Source of the DNA: BJGO01 sp964640655
Lineage (GTDB): Bacteria > Bacteroidota > Bacteroidia > Chitinophagales > UBA10324
Direction of reading: 5' to 3'
Assembly: GCA_964640655.1 (NCBI GenBank)
Contig: CAZXFT010000025.1
Span: forward strand, 1-46,189
Length of the DNA: 46,189 nt
This document shows, in pieces, positions 17,452-25,093 of the stretch (its first letter is position 1; every line of letters begins with the position of its first letter). The position numbers were made by a program, and so were the translations under genes. The notes beneath the pieces were generated by a model that was given only the letters and a program-made list of their open reading frames with translations, had not been told where the DNA came from and did no database searches.

Positions 17452-18429
17452 TTATTTTTTTCTACTCGTGGTAAACTCAATAAGCGCCTGTAAGGCATCA
17501 TTGCTTTGAGACGCGTTAAACGATAGCAGCATACTCATAGCTTCATTTTTAAAATCAATCATTTTACCCTCTGCGTATTTCAACCCTCCGGATTCGCTGA
17601 CAAACCTGATCACTTCATTGACCTTCTCGGGATTGTTGTTTTCATTTTTAATGATGTAAATCATTCTGCGTTTTGTGCCAGTCGGTGCATTCCTTAAAGC
17701 ATAAATAACAGGTAGTGTCAACTTTTTTTCTTTGATATCAATTCCATGTGGTTTGCCAATATCTTCACTGCCAAAGTCGAGTAAGTCGTCTTTTATCTGA
17801 AAGGCCAACCCGATCAGCTCACCCATTTTACGGGCTTTTTCTACAGCTTCTTTACTGCAACCTGCCGAAGAAGCTCCTGTAGCACAGGCAGAGGCTATTA
17901 ATGTAGCTGTTTTTTGCCTGATTATTTCAAAATAAACAGATTCTTCAATATCGAGTCGACGGGTTTTTTCCATTTGTAACAATTCACCCTCACTCATATC
18001 TCTAACAGCTTCGGATACTATTCTCAGGATTTCAAATTCGTTGTTATTGATTGATAATAAAAGACCTTTTGCCAACAAATAATCACCAACAAGTACAGCA
18101 ATTTTATTCTTCCAAAGAGCATTTATCGAAAAAAAACCACGTCGTTCGTTTGAATCATCAACAACATCATCGTGGACCAGAGTTGCAGTATGCAGTAATT
18201 CAATTAATGAAGCAGCGGTATAAGTTGATTCAGTTATTCCACCTAACATTTTTGCGGTATGAAATACAAACATCGGTCGTATCTGTTTACCTTTTCTTTT
18301 AATGATATACTTCATAACCACATCAAGCAGTGCAGTTTTACTTTTTAGTGATTCACTAAATTTTTTCTCAAAAAGAGTTAACTCCGGCTTAATGGAATCA
18401 CCTATTTGAGAAGGAAATGTGCTTGACAT
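17452..18429 (-). CDS. Trans-polyprenyl diphosphate synthase (octaprenyl/heptaprenyl type)
   Basis: The enzyme condenses isopentenyl diphosphate units to make the long prenyl chain of the respiratory quinone. The 325-residue protein carries KGKQIRP, the first Asp-rich motif (DDVVD at 87-91 in LVHDDVVDDSNERRG), the GDYLLAKG segment and the second Asp-rich motif (QIKDDLLDFG, D214/D215/D218). Small residues ahead of the first Asp motif are consistent with a long-chain product, but the length cannot be fixed by eye. The mqnC gene at 40240-41364 shows the menaquinone pathway is present, so the product is probably the menaquinone side chain. Confidence 0.92.
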   Translation of the reverse strand: MSSTFPSQIGDSIKPELTLFEKKFSESLKSKTALLDVVMKYIIKRKGKQIRPMFVFHTAKMLGGITESTYTAASLIELLHTATLVHDDVVDDSNERRGFFSINALWKNKIAVLVGDYLLAKGLLLSINNNEFEILRIVSEAVRDMSEGELLQMEKTRRLDIEESVYFEIIRQKTATLIASACATGASSAGCSKEAVEKARKMGELIGLAFQIKDDLLDFGSEDIGKPHGIDIKEKKLTLPVIYALRNAPTGTKRRMIYIIKNENNNPEKVNEVIRFVSESGGLKYAEGKMIDFKNEAMSMLLSFNASQSNDALQALIEFTTSRKK

Positions 18430-18437
18430 GAACGCGG

Positions 18438-18445
18438 CGAAAATA
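18438..18445 (-). promoter_or_regulatory. Candidate -7 box of the polyprenyl synthase gene
   Basis: TATTTTCG (minus strand) matches TAnnTTYG and ends 8 nt before the ATG at 18429. I find no TTG at the expected distance, so only half of the promoter is visible. If it is used, the mRNA is nearly leaderless. Confidence 0.4.
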
Positions 18446-18506
18446 CTTGATTCGGTGATGTATTCTATTTCAGTATTTATAATTTATATAAAGAACGTCC
18501 TGCAAC

Positions 18507-18514
18507 TACTTTTG
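18507..18514 (+). promoter_or_regulatory. Candidate -7 box of the alpha/beta hydrolase gene
   Basis: TACTTTTG is an exact TAnnTTTG box ending 4 nt before the ATG at 18519, which places the transcription start at or next to the start codon. No clear TTG is found 20 nt upstream. Confidence 0.45.
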
Positions 18515-18518
18515 TTTA

Positions 18519-19382
18519 ATGATAAATACGTTTGAAGGCGTTGTTACAGGAAGCAATTCAAAACCTATGCTGTATGATTTTACTTATGATAGCGACGGGC
18601 CAAATCAAGCGCTGGTACTGTTTATTCATGGTTTTAAGGGGTTTAAAGACTGGGGTCATTTTCCATTGATAGCAAGGACTTTTGCTGAGTTCGGTTACCC
18701 TTTTTTAAAATTTAACTTTTCCCATAATGGCACTTCAATAAACAACCCAACAGAATTAGTCGATGAATTAGCTTTTGGCAATAATAACATCAGTAAAGAA
18801 ATCGAGGACACCTCTTTGATTTTGGACTTTATCAGTAATAAAAAATTATTGGAACAATTGAGTTTAACAACCTTGCCAATCGTCTTAATAGGGCATAGTA
18901 GAGGCGGTGGAGTTAGTGTCATCACAGCATCTGAAGATAATAGAGTGAAAGCTTTGATTACTTTGGCTTCTCTGAGTAAGTATGGAAATTTCTTTGGTGA
19001 GAAAAGATATGCTGAATGGAAGAAAACAGGGGTGATGTATGTACTTAATAGCCGCACCGGTCAGCAATTACCTATGTATTGGCAGTATATGGAAGATCTT
19101 GAGATTCATGCAGAAAAGGTAAACATCATTCAAAAAGCAAAGAATTTGACAATACCCTGGCTCATTGTACACGGTACTGATGATGAGTCGGTACCTGTTT
19201 CTCACGCAGAAAGATTAAAAGCGGTAAATCCACAAAGCGAAATATTATTAGTTAAAGATGCCAATCATACTTTTGGCGGCAAACATCCTTTTGAAGGTTA
19301 TGTTTTGCCTGATGCAACTACAATATGGATAGATACAACCATTAAGTTTTTAGACAAATATTTTAAGCGTACATATTCTTAA
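18519..19382 (+). CDS. Alpha/beta hydrolase (dienelactone-hydrolase/prolyl-oligopeptidase-like)
   Basis: A 287-residue cytoplasmic hydrolase with an intact catalytic set: the nucleophile elbow GHSRGGG (S127), an Asp in HGTDDESVP (D221 or D222), and His in DANHTFGG (H250). LFIHGFKGFKDWGHFP forms the oxyanion-hole region. There is no signal peptide, and no lid domain is obvious. The substrate is unknown; esters or acyl compounds are the usual choices for the family. It is divergent from the polyprenyl synthase and is followed 58 nt later by an acyl-CoA dehydrogenase on the same strand. Confidence 0.85.
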   Translation: MINTFEGVVTGSNSKPMLYDFTYDSDGPNQALVLFIHGFKGFKDWGHFPLIARTFAEFGYPFLKFNFSHNGTSINNPTELVDELAFGNNNISKEIEDTSLILDFISNKKLLEQLSLTTLPIVLIGHSRGGGVSVITASEDNRVKALITLASLSKYGNFFGEKRYAEWKKTGVMYVLNSRTGQQLPMYWQYMEDLEIHAEKVNIIQKAKNLTIPWLIVHGTDDESVPVSHAERLKAVNPQSEILLVKDANHTFGGKHPFEGYVLPDATTIWIDTTIKFLDKYFKRTYS

Positions 19383-19440
19383 AAATAGAGCATGATTTAT
19401 ACTTCAGCCTACTTATATTCGCCGCTCTAAATATTAAGCC

Positions 19441-20580
19441 ATGAATTTTCAACTCAACGAAGAGCATTTAATGATACAGCAGGCTGCTCGTGATTTTGCA
19501 CGTAATATTTGTTTGCCTGGTGTTATTGAACGCGATGAAAAACAACAGTTCCCTAAAGTACAAATTCAGGAGCTGGCTAAACTTGGTTTTTTAGGTATGA
19601 TGGTTTCACCTGAATATGGTGGTGGCGGTATGGATACTATCAGTTATGTATTGGCTATGGAAGAGATTTCAAAAGTTGATGCTTCTGTATCTGTGTGTAT
19701 GAGTGTCAATAATTCCCTGGTGTGTTGGGGTTTGGAAACTTATGGTACTGAGGAACAAAAGAGAAAATACTTGGTGCCATTGGCAAAAGGGGATATTATA
19801 GGAGCTTTTCTGTTATCTGAGCCTGAAGCCGGCTCAGATGCTACATCACAGCGCACTACAGCAATAGATAAAGGAGATCACTATGTACTTAATGGTACTA
19901 AAAACTGGATTACCAATGGCAGCAGTGCTTCTGTGTATCTTGTTATAGCACATACCGATGTTTCCAAAGGAAGTCACGGAATTAATGCATTTATAGTAGA
20001 GAAAAATTCGAAGGGTGTAACAGTTGGTGCTAAAGAAAATAAATTGGGCATCAGAGGCAGTGATACGCATTCTATTATGTTTCAGGATGTTATCGTTCCA
20101 AAGGAGAACAGAATAGGTGAAGATGGCTTCGGATTTAAGTTTGCGATGAAGACCTTAGGTGGAGGTCGCATCGGAATTGCATCTCAAGCACTGGGAATAG
20201 CAAGTGGTGCTTATGAATTAGCGCTGGAATATTCCAAACAACGTAAGGCTTTTGGCAAAGAAATCAGTAAGCATCAGGCAATCCAATTTAAATTGGCTGA
20301 TATGGCTACTGAAATTGAGGCTGCTCGTTTATTGATTATGAAGTCAGCCTGGGAGAAAGATCAGCATCTGGATTATACTTTGAGTGGTTCTATTGCAAAA
20401 GTTTTTGCATCGGAAGTAGCCATGCGCACAACAGTTGAAGCTGTTCAGATTCATGGTGGATATGGTTATGTGAAAGAATACCATGTAGAGCGTTTGATGC
20501 GCGATGCGAAGATTACACAGATTTATGAAGGTACTTCTGAGGTGCAGCGTATAGTCATCAGCCGCAGTATTTTGAAGTAG
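19441..20580 (+). CDS. Acyl-CoA dehydrogenase (short-chain/butyryl-CoA type)
   Basis: An FAD-dependent enzyme that introduces the 2,3 double bond in acyl-CoA during beta-oxidation or amino-acid breakdown, passing electrons to ETF. The 379-residue protein has the full three-domain layout: an N-terminal helical domain, the middle domain with LLSEPEAGSDA and NGTKNWITNG, and the C-terminal domain with RKAFGKEISKHQAIQF and VQIHGGYGYVKEYHVERLMR. The catalytic Glu is in IYEGTSEVQRIV (E363), the position used by short-chain and butyryl-CoA dehydrogenases. A TATATTCG sequence at 19414-19421 may be its -7 box. Chain-length preference is not provable by eye. Confidence 0.94.
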   Translation: MNFQLNEEHLMIQQAARDFARNICLPGVIERDEKQQFPKVQIQELAKLGFLGMMVSPEYGGGGMDTISYVLAMEEISKVDASVSVCMSVNNSLVCWGLETYGTEEQKRKYLVPLAKGDIIGAFLLSEPEAGSDATSQRTTAIDKGDHYVLNGTKNWITNGSSASVYLVIAHTDVSKGSHGINAFIVEKNSKGVTVGAKENKLGIRGSDTHSIMFQDVIVPKENRIGEDGFGFKFAMKTLGGGRIGIASQALGIASGAYELALEYSKQRKAFGKEISKHQAIQFKLADMATEIEAARLLIMKSAWEKDQHLDYTLSGSIAKVFASEVAMRTTVEAVQIHGGYGYVKEYHVERLMRDAKITQIYEGTSEVQRIVISRSILK

Positions 20581-20719
20581 GAAGCTGTAATTAGAAGGTC
20601 ATCGTAAAAAAAATAATCAGTTAAGCTATGTTTTGATTGCATTATTAACATAAATTTATGCAGCCAAATAAACTGGCACGATTTTAACAAAAAACTGAGA
20701 ATCACATAAACATTACAAT

Positions 20720-21706
20720 ATGAAATCTAACATTTTTACTCTTATGATGCTGCTTGCAGTCACAACTTTTGCACAGCAACAACCACCAGCACCTTATAGT
20801 GCACAGATTTTTGCCGAGCAAGGTGAACGATTTTGGGTAGTTATTAATGGTGTAAAGCAGAATCCTGATGCGCAAACCAATGTGTTTGTTCAAGGTTTAC
20901 GTGCGCCGAACTACAAAATGAAAATCATTTTTGAAGACAACAATCTTCCTGAATTAGATCAGAATCTATTCTTCAACGACCCAGGCGAATACATTTATAA
21001 TGTTAAAAAGAATAAAGAAGGTAAATATGTTATTCGCGCAAATTCTTTTGTACCACTTGCTCAGGTAATGCCTCCTCCTCCCGGCCAAACTGTTATTGTA
21101 TATGGGGCACCTCCCCCTCCTGTCGGACAAACTACCGTTACCACTACAGTTCCAGGCGGAGTTGTTCAGCAAACTACTACCACAACCACTACAGGAATGC
21201 CTGGCGACAATGTGAGCATGGGAATGAACATTGGAGGTGTTGGTGCAGGTGTAAACATTAATGTTAGCGGAATGACAGGTACAACTACTTATTCTGAAAC
21301 AACGACAACAACTACTACTGTTGGTGGTAATACCAGTATGACAACCACTACTACCGGTGTGCCTGTTCAACAACAAATTGTTTATGTTCCCGGATATGGT
21401 GGCCCTATTGGCTGTCCTATACCTATGGATCCAGGATCTTTTGCAAATGCAAAAAATAGTCTGGCGCAAGCAAGTTTTGAGTCAACCAAGCAGGATATGG
21501 CTAAGAACATTATTGGGAATAATTGCTTTACAGCAGCTCAGGTACGCGAAATTTTAACGCTTTTCGATTTCGAATCTACAAAGTTGGAAATTGCCAAGTT
21601 TGCCTACCCACGTACTTACGACAAAGGCAACTATTTTATGGTTAATGATGTATTTGACTTTGATAGCAGCCGCAGCGAGCTGAGCAAGTTTACAGGTGGT
21701 TTTTAA
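20720..21706 (+). CDS. Secreted DUF4476 protein with Thr-rich low-complexity middle
   Basis: A 328-residue exported protein. The signal peptide (MKSNIFTLMMLLAVTTFAQ) is followed by a ~95-residue region resembling the N-terminal domain that accompanies DUF4476 (RFWVVINGVKQNP, LRAPNYKMKIIFEDN). The middle (~130-235) is low complexity, with runs of Thr broken by Gly, Val and Pro (TTVTTTVPGGVVQQTTTTTT). The C-terminal ~90 residues match DUF4476: ANAKNSLAQASFESTKQDMA, CFTAAQVREILTLFDFES, LEIAKFAYPRTYD. The family is almost confined to Bacteroidota and has no established function. It ends at a strong terminator and appears monocistronic. Confidence 0.82.
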   Translation: MKSNIFTLMMLLAVTTFAQQQPPAPYSAQIFAEQGERFWVVINGVKQNPDAQTNVFVQGLRAPNYKMKIIFEDNNLPELDQNLFFNDPGEYIYNVKKNKEGKYVIRANSFVPLAQVMPPPPGQTVIVYGAPPPPVGQTTVTTTVPGGVVQQTTTTTTTGMPGDNVSMGMNIGGVGAGVNINVSGMTGTTTYSETTTTTTTVGGNTSMTTTTTGVPVQQQIVYVPGYGGPIGCPIPMDPGSFANAKNSLAQASFESTKQDMAKNIIGNNCFTAAQVREILTLFDFESTKLEIAKFAYPRTYDKGNYFMVNDVFDFDSSRSELSKFTGGF

Positions 21707-21732
21707 TCATTACTCAAAAAACTTAATAAATG

Positions 21733-21760
21733 AAGCCCTGATTTTATCAGGGCTTTTTTT
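21733..21760 (+). terminator. Terminator of the DUF4476 gene
   Basis: A perfect 10-bp stem, AAGCCCTGAT (21733-21742) with ATCAGGGCTT (21746-21755), has a TTT loop and is followed by more T. It is 26 nt past the stop. Confidence 0.88.
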
Positions 21761-21787
21761 ATTGTCAGTTGTTATTATTGTGGTATA

Positions 21788-22462
21788 GTGAATCGAGTAA
21801 TCACACGCGTCAGACATATTGTAAGCTATATCTACCCGATAACTGTTTATAAGACTTCTAGTATGCATAATTTCTACCTTGAAGTTGTTTATTCGCGTGG
21901 CAGAAATATGTTGAACACTAAAAAAGCTAATTATTCATTTGGTGGGCTGCATCGTGTCTTTCAAATTGCATTTAAAGCCATTCAATTTGAGAAAATGTCT
22001 CCTCAAAATATGCTCATACTTGGTTTTGGTGCAGGCTCAGTGGCAAGTATTGTTCAGGAAGAATATGGAAAGAAATCTGTTAGGATTACTGGTGTAGAAA
22101 TTGATTCTGAAATCATTGAATTGGGAAAAAAATATTTTAACACAGAACGATATGTAAATACAAACATCATTTGTAGTGATGCATTCACATTTATCCAGCA
22201 AACAAAAGATAAATATGATTTAATTGTTGTTGATATATACAATGAAGTATTAGTACCTCAAGAATTCGAATCAGTGCAGTTTCTTAAAGAGATACACAGC
22301 CATTTGAATATTAATGGATGTATTATATTTAACAAAGTGGCTCATACAGATAAGTTCTATTTCCAATTTGAAGAGTTACAAAAAGAAATGTCAAAAGTCT
22401 ATACTCGAGTTAACGTAGTGAAAGCTTTGGGTATGAACCGTGTGCTTGTTGCATACAAATAA
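21788..22462 (+). CDS. Spermidine-synthase-like SAM-binding methyltransferase-fold protein
   Basis: A 224-residue protein with a class I SAM-binding Rossmann fold: the glycine motif ILGFGAGSV, the acidic residue GVEIDSEII, CSDAFTF, and LIVVDIYNE. The closest family is spermidine synthase-like, but the usual catalytic D-S-T/S-D-P-x-G-P block is replaced by DIYNEVLVPQEF, and the N-terminal beta domain is short. It is therefore probably not an authentic polyamine aminopropyltransferase; related short proteins are of unknown role. The GTG start at 21788 is the longest; ATG at 21863 is an alternative but would cut into the N-terminal strand. The gene is convergent with lptC, separated by 2 nt. Confidence 0.72.
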   Translation: MNRVITRVRHIVSYIYPITVYKTSSMHNFYLEVVYSRGRNMLNTKKANYSFGGLHRVFQIAFKAIQFEKMSPQNMLILGFGAGSVASIVQEEYGKKSVRITGVEIDSEIIELGKKYFNTERYVNTNIICSDAFTFIQQTKDKYDLIVVDIYNEVLVPQEFESVQFLKEIHSHLNINGCIIFNKVAHTDKFYFQFEELQKEMSKVYTRVNVVKALGMNRVLVAYK

Positions 22463-22464
22463 GA

Positions 22465-23022
22465 TTATTGGGTTAAATCATCTTTAACCTGAATTGTGCC
22501 GCGTATTTTTTTAATTTTATAGTTGGTCATGTCTTCATTGGCTTCCAGACCGTCGCCGTATATAATTTCATCTTTGGTCTGAATCGAAACAAATTTTTCT
22601 GAGTAAATCTTCTTGTTTTTATTATCCCAGACTAATTCCTCAGTATTCAACTTTTCACCTTTATTATTAATAACCACTACATTGTTTCTGGCAATCATTT
22701 CATTTGTTAATTCATCTACTCTGCCATAACCGGCTGTGAGTTTGCTCGATTGAACTAATTGCTCATCATAGAAAGTTACATTCAGACCCTTATTGAATTC
22801 AAGATATGGCTTGCGCGAATTATATCGTTTCAGTTCTTTAGATACCAATCGGGCACGAACGTGGGCATCGGTGCTATATAGAATTTCAATCTTGTCTGCA
22901 GTTTCTACTTCGGCATCTATGTTTACAGAAATTTTTTTAATCTCATTCCAGTTATTCTCACAAGACATCGACATTACTGTGAGTATACAAACACTAATGA
23001 TATTAGTGATTAGTTTAATCAT
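22465..23022 (-). CDS. lptC: LPS export ABC transporter periplasmic protein LptC (lipoprotein form)
   Basis: LptC passes lipopolysaccharide from the inner-membrane LptBFG transporter to the periplasmic bridge. The 185-residue protein has the beta-jellyroll pattern of the LptC/OstA family: VRARLVSKELKRYN, YLEFNKGLNVTFYDE, NVVVINNKGEKLNTEELVWD, KKIYSEKFVSI, IIYGDGLEANEDM. I start it at ATG 23022 because that gives a lipoprotein signal (MIKLITNIISVCILTVMSMSC, acylated Cys21); the longer open frame runs back into the upstream gene. The start overlaps that gene's stop by 8 nt. The order coaX, outer-membrane protein, lptC recurs in Bacteroidota. Confidence 0.85.
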   Translation of the reverse strand: MIKLITNIISVCILTVMSMSCENNWNEIKKISVNIDAEVETADKIEILYSTDAHVRARLVSKELKRYNSRKPYLEFNKGLNVTFYDEQLVQSSKLTAGYGRVDELTNEMIARNNVVVINNKGEKLNTEELVWDNKNKKIYSEKFVSIQTKDEIIYGDGLEANEDMTNYKIKKIRGTIQVKDDLTQ

Positions 23023-24277
23023 ATTTCCGTTTAATAAACCAACGGTCAGAAATTGAAAAGCCCAGTGTGCCGCGAATAAATCTTTCTTCCAATAAATTGT
23101 TTTGTGTTGTGCCAAGTACACCAAACTCAAAAGCAAAGTCAATATCACTGAAGAAACGTTTCACAGGGATGCCAAAGCCCAATGTAGCTGCATATTGTTT
23201 CAATTGAGTGTTGTTGATGAAAACCGGAGTGTTCTGATAGTAGCCACCAATTCGGAACTTCATACGATTATATAAACCTTCAATAGCTGTTTCATTTGGA
23301 ATCCATTGCACACCGGCCGAAATTTTATAGGCTGTTTTAAAAGAGTCAGGTTCACCGAAACTTCTGTAAGCGGCTGCATCAGTATAGTTAAAATTTACTC
23401 CTGCAATCCATTTATTATTGTGATTATATAAAAGTCCGGCATCTATAGACATCGGAAGAATGACCGAACCTTTTTGATTAAATGCAGATACAATAGTGTC
23501 AAAGGCAACTTCGGCATTTGCCTGATTATAATAGAAGCGGTTCATCATCATGTCGCGTGTGCTCCTAATGGAGTTGTTTAAATTCCCGCTTATACCTATT
23601 GTTAATGTGTTTTTTTCTTTCCATTTCACATCGTATTGCGCACCACCATAAAAGGCAAACCCATTCAGGTGTCTGTCGTTGAAATAGCGAGTGTTAAATC
23701 CGTTGAGTGTATCATCAAAAATTAATCGTGTAGAGTTTCTTAAATTGCCAAAGACAAATGCAGCACGAGCACCAACTCTAAAGTTCTTGGTGATACCGAA
23801 TCCTGCGGCCAGATAAACCTGATTCACAGAACCATCACCTCTGAATGTTTGAACAAATCGTGGCAATCCATTGGCGGCTTCATAATATTCAACCACATTG
23901 TAATTTACTCTTGAAAAGGGCAGTAACCCAAATGAGATTGCGCCGTGCTTTACCGGAAATGCAAGAGAGATGTAATCTATAGTACCGTAACCAAAATTCT
24001 GAGATGCACTATCGTTTTGTATTGTCATTCCTTTTCCAAAAAGACCTATCTGATAATTAGTCAGTTTCAATGCACCAAGTGATGCAGGGTTGGCAATGTT
24101 GAAACGGTCGCGGGCACTGCATGCAGCTTGCTGATCTGCCCAGCCGCGCATTCCTGCAGTAGTGATAGGTCGCATATCACCAATTCCAAAACGGGTATAT
24201 GGTGAGTTTTCCTGTGCTAAAACACATTGCAGGCAGCTAACACTGAAAAGTAATAAGAGTAAAGGGAGTTTAGACAA
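23015..24277 (-). CDS. Outer-membrane beta-barrel protein between coaX and lptC
   Basis: A 420-residue exported protein with the strand pattern of an outer-membrane barrel and a FadL/PorV-like flavour: SPYTRFGIGDM at the mature N-terminus, then IANPASLGALKLTNYQIGLF, AAGFGITKNFRVGARAAFVF, LTIGISGNLNNS, FRIGGYYQNTPVFI and FAFEFGVLGTTQN, closing near WFIKRKYD. I chose the TTG at 24277 because it yields a clean signal peptide (SKLPLLLLLFSVSCLQCVLAQ); the only upstream ATG (24340) would overlap coaX by 71 nt with a non-signal leader. The TTG start overlaps the coaX stop by 8 nt. The function is unknown; its position beside lptC suggests envelope biogenesis. Confidence 0.75.
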   Translation of the reverse strand: MSKLPLLLLLFSVSCLQCVLAQENSPYTRFGIGDMRPITTAGMRGWADQQAACSARDRFNIANPASLGALKLTNYQIGLFGKGMTIQNDSASQNFGYGTIDYISLAFPVKHGAISFGLLPFSRVNYNVVEYYEAANGLPRFVQTFRGDGSVNQVYLAAGFGITKNFRVGARAAFVFGNLRNSTRLIFDDTLNGFNTRYFNDRHLNGFAFYGGAQYDVKWKEKNTLTIGISGNLNNSIRSTRDMMMNRFYYNQANAEVAFDTIVSAFNQKGSVILPMSIDAGLLYNHNNKWIAGVNFNYTDAAAYRSFGEPDSFKTAYKISAGVQWIPNETAIEGLYNRMKFRIGGYYQNTPVFINNTQLKQYAATLGFGIPVKRFFSDIDFAFEFGVLGTTQNNLLEERFIRGTLGFSISDRWFIKRKYD

Positions 24278-25004
24278 GTGTTGGATAGTTAAGTTGCAGT
24301 ATGTATTGAAGGCCTTGCAAGACCAAATTTTCGGCGGCAAATATCTTATAATTTAAATGAGGCTCAAAATAACGGGCATCTCCACCGCTTAGTATTACCT
24401 TTAGTTGTCTGTAGTTCTTTTTGTAGGTCTGAATGGTGTAATGAATTTCTCCAGCAATTCCATGCATCACTCCGCTTTGTATTGATTCCGGTGTTCGTGA
24501 TCCGGTAATATTTCCAATATGATAATCTTTAACAAGTGGCAATCGCGCTGTCATCTGGTGCAATGCTTTAAAGCGCATTTTCATACCCGGGCTTATTGCT
24601 CCGCCTAAATACTCATTTTTTTCATTCACAAAATCGTAAGTAATGCAAGTTCCGCAGGAGACTACCAGTACATTACTGCTTGGGAATAACTTGTTTGCTG
24701 CAGATGCCATGGCCAATCGGTCTTGACCAATCGTTTTGCTCTGGTATTTATTTACAATAGGTAATTGTAGTTTGTTATTCCATTTAAGCGATATTAACAG
24801 TTGCTGTGCATATGTCAGATATTCTTGCCTACTTGCATTAACATTTGCCACGAACATATGAGTTGGATGATATTGTTTTAACAATCTGTCGACTTGAGAT
24901 TTTGATATTTTGTGCTCGGTATTTGATATGATTTGCAAACGTTGATTTGCAAACAAGGCAATTTTTGTTCTTGTATTTCCTATATCAATAAGTATAGCAG
25001 GCAT
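24270..25004 (-). CDS. coaX: Type III pantothenate kinase
   Basis: CoaX catalyses the first step of CoA synthesis, phosphorylating pantothenate, and belongs to the ASKHA fold. The motifs are LIDIGNTRTK (D7) at the N-terminus, GQDRLAMASAA, VVSCGTCITYDFV, and GGAISPGMKMR, with a C-terminal LSGGDA. At 244 residues from ATG 25004 the length is normal; an in-frame ATG 18 codons upstream was rejected because the family starts directly at this point. panD, another pantothenate/CoA gene, lies 6.4 kb away on the same strand. It overlaps the downstream barrel gene by 8 nt. Confidence 0.94.
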   Translation of the reverse strand: MPAILIDIGNTRTKIALFANQRLQIISNTEHKISKSQVDRLLKQYHPTHMFVANVNASRQEYLTYAQQLLISLKWNNKLQLPIVNKYQSKTIGQDRLAMASAANKLFPSSNVLVVSCGTCITYDFVNEKNEYLGGAISPGMKMRFKALHQMTARLPLVKDYHIGNITGSRTPESIQSGVMHGIAGEIHYTIQTYKKNYRQLKVILSGGDARYFEPHLNYKIFAAENLVLQGLQYILQLNYPTLV

Positions 25005-25041
25005 CGATGCTGTAAAGTAACGAAATAGCTTTTTTATTAGA

Positions 25042-25072
25042 CAACAAAGCCGGCGCAAGGCCGGCTCTGTTG
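25042..25072 (-). terminator. Terminator-like hairpin after the SusD-like gene
   Basis: A 13-bp stem with one mismatch (CAACAAAGCCGGC at 25042-25054, GCCGGCTCTGTTG at 25060-25072) and a 5-nt loop lies 22 nt past the susD-like stop. On the minus strand no long T-run follows directly, so termination is likely but not certain. Confidence 0.6.
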
Positions 25073-25093
25073 CTATTAATTAGGGTATGGGTA

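Noticed and set aside
20649..20660. CATAAATTTATG palindrome upstream of the DUF4476 gene
   Set aside because: A 12-nt AT-rich palindrome with no supporting promoter; expected by chance at this composition.
20966..21469. 167-codon minus-strand open frame rich in Cys, Ser and His inside the DUF4476 gene
   Set aside because: It is the reverse complement of the Thr-rich low-complexity region, which produces this composition.
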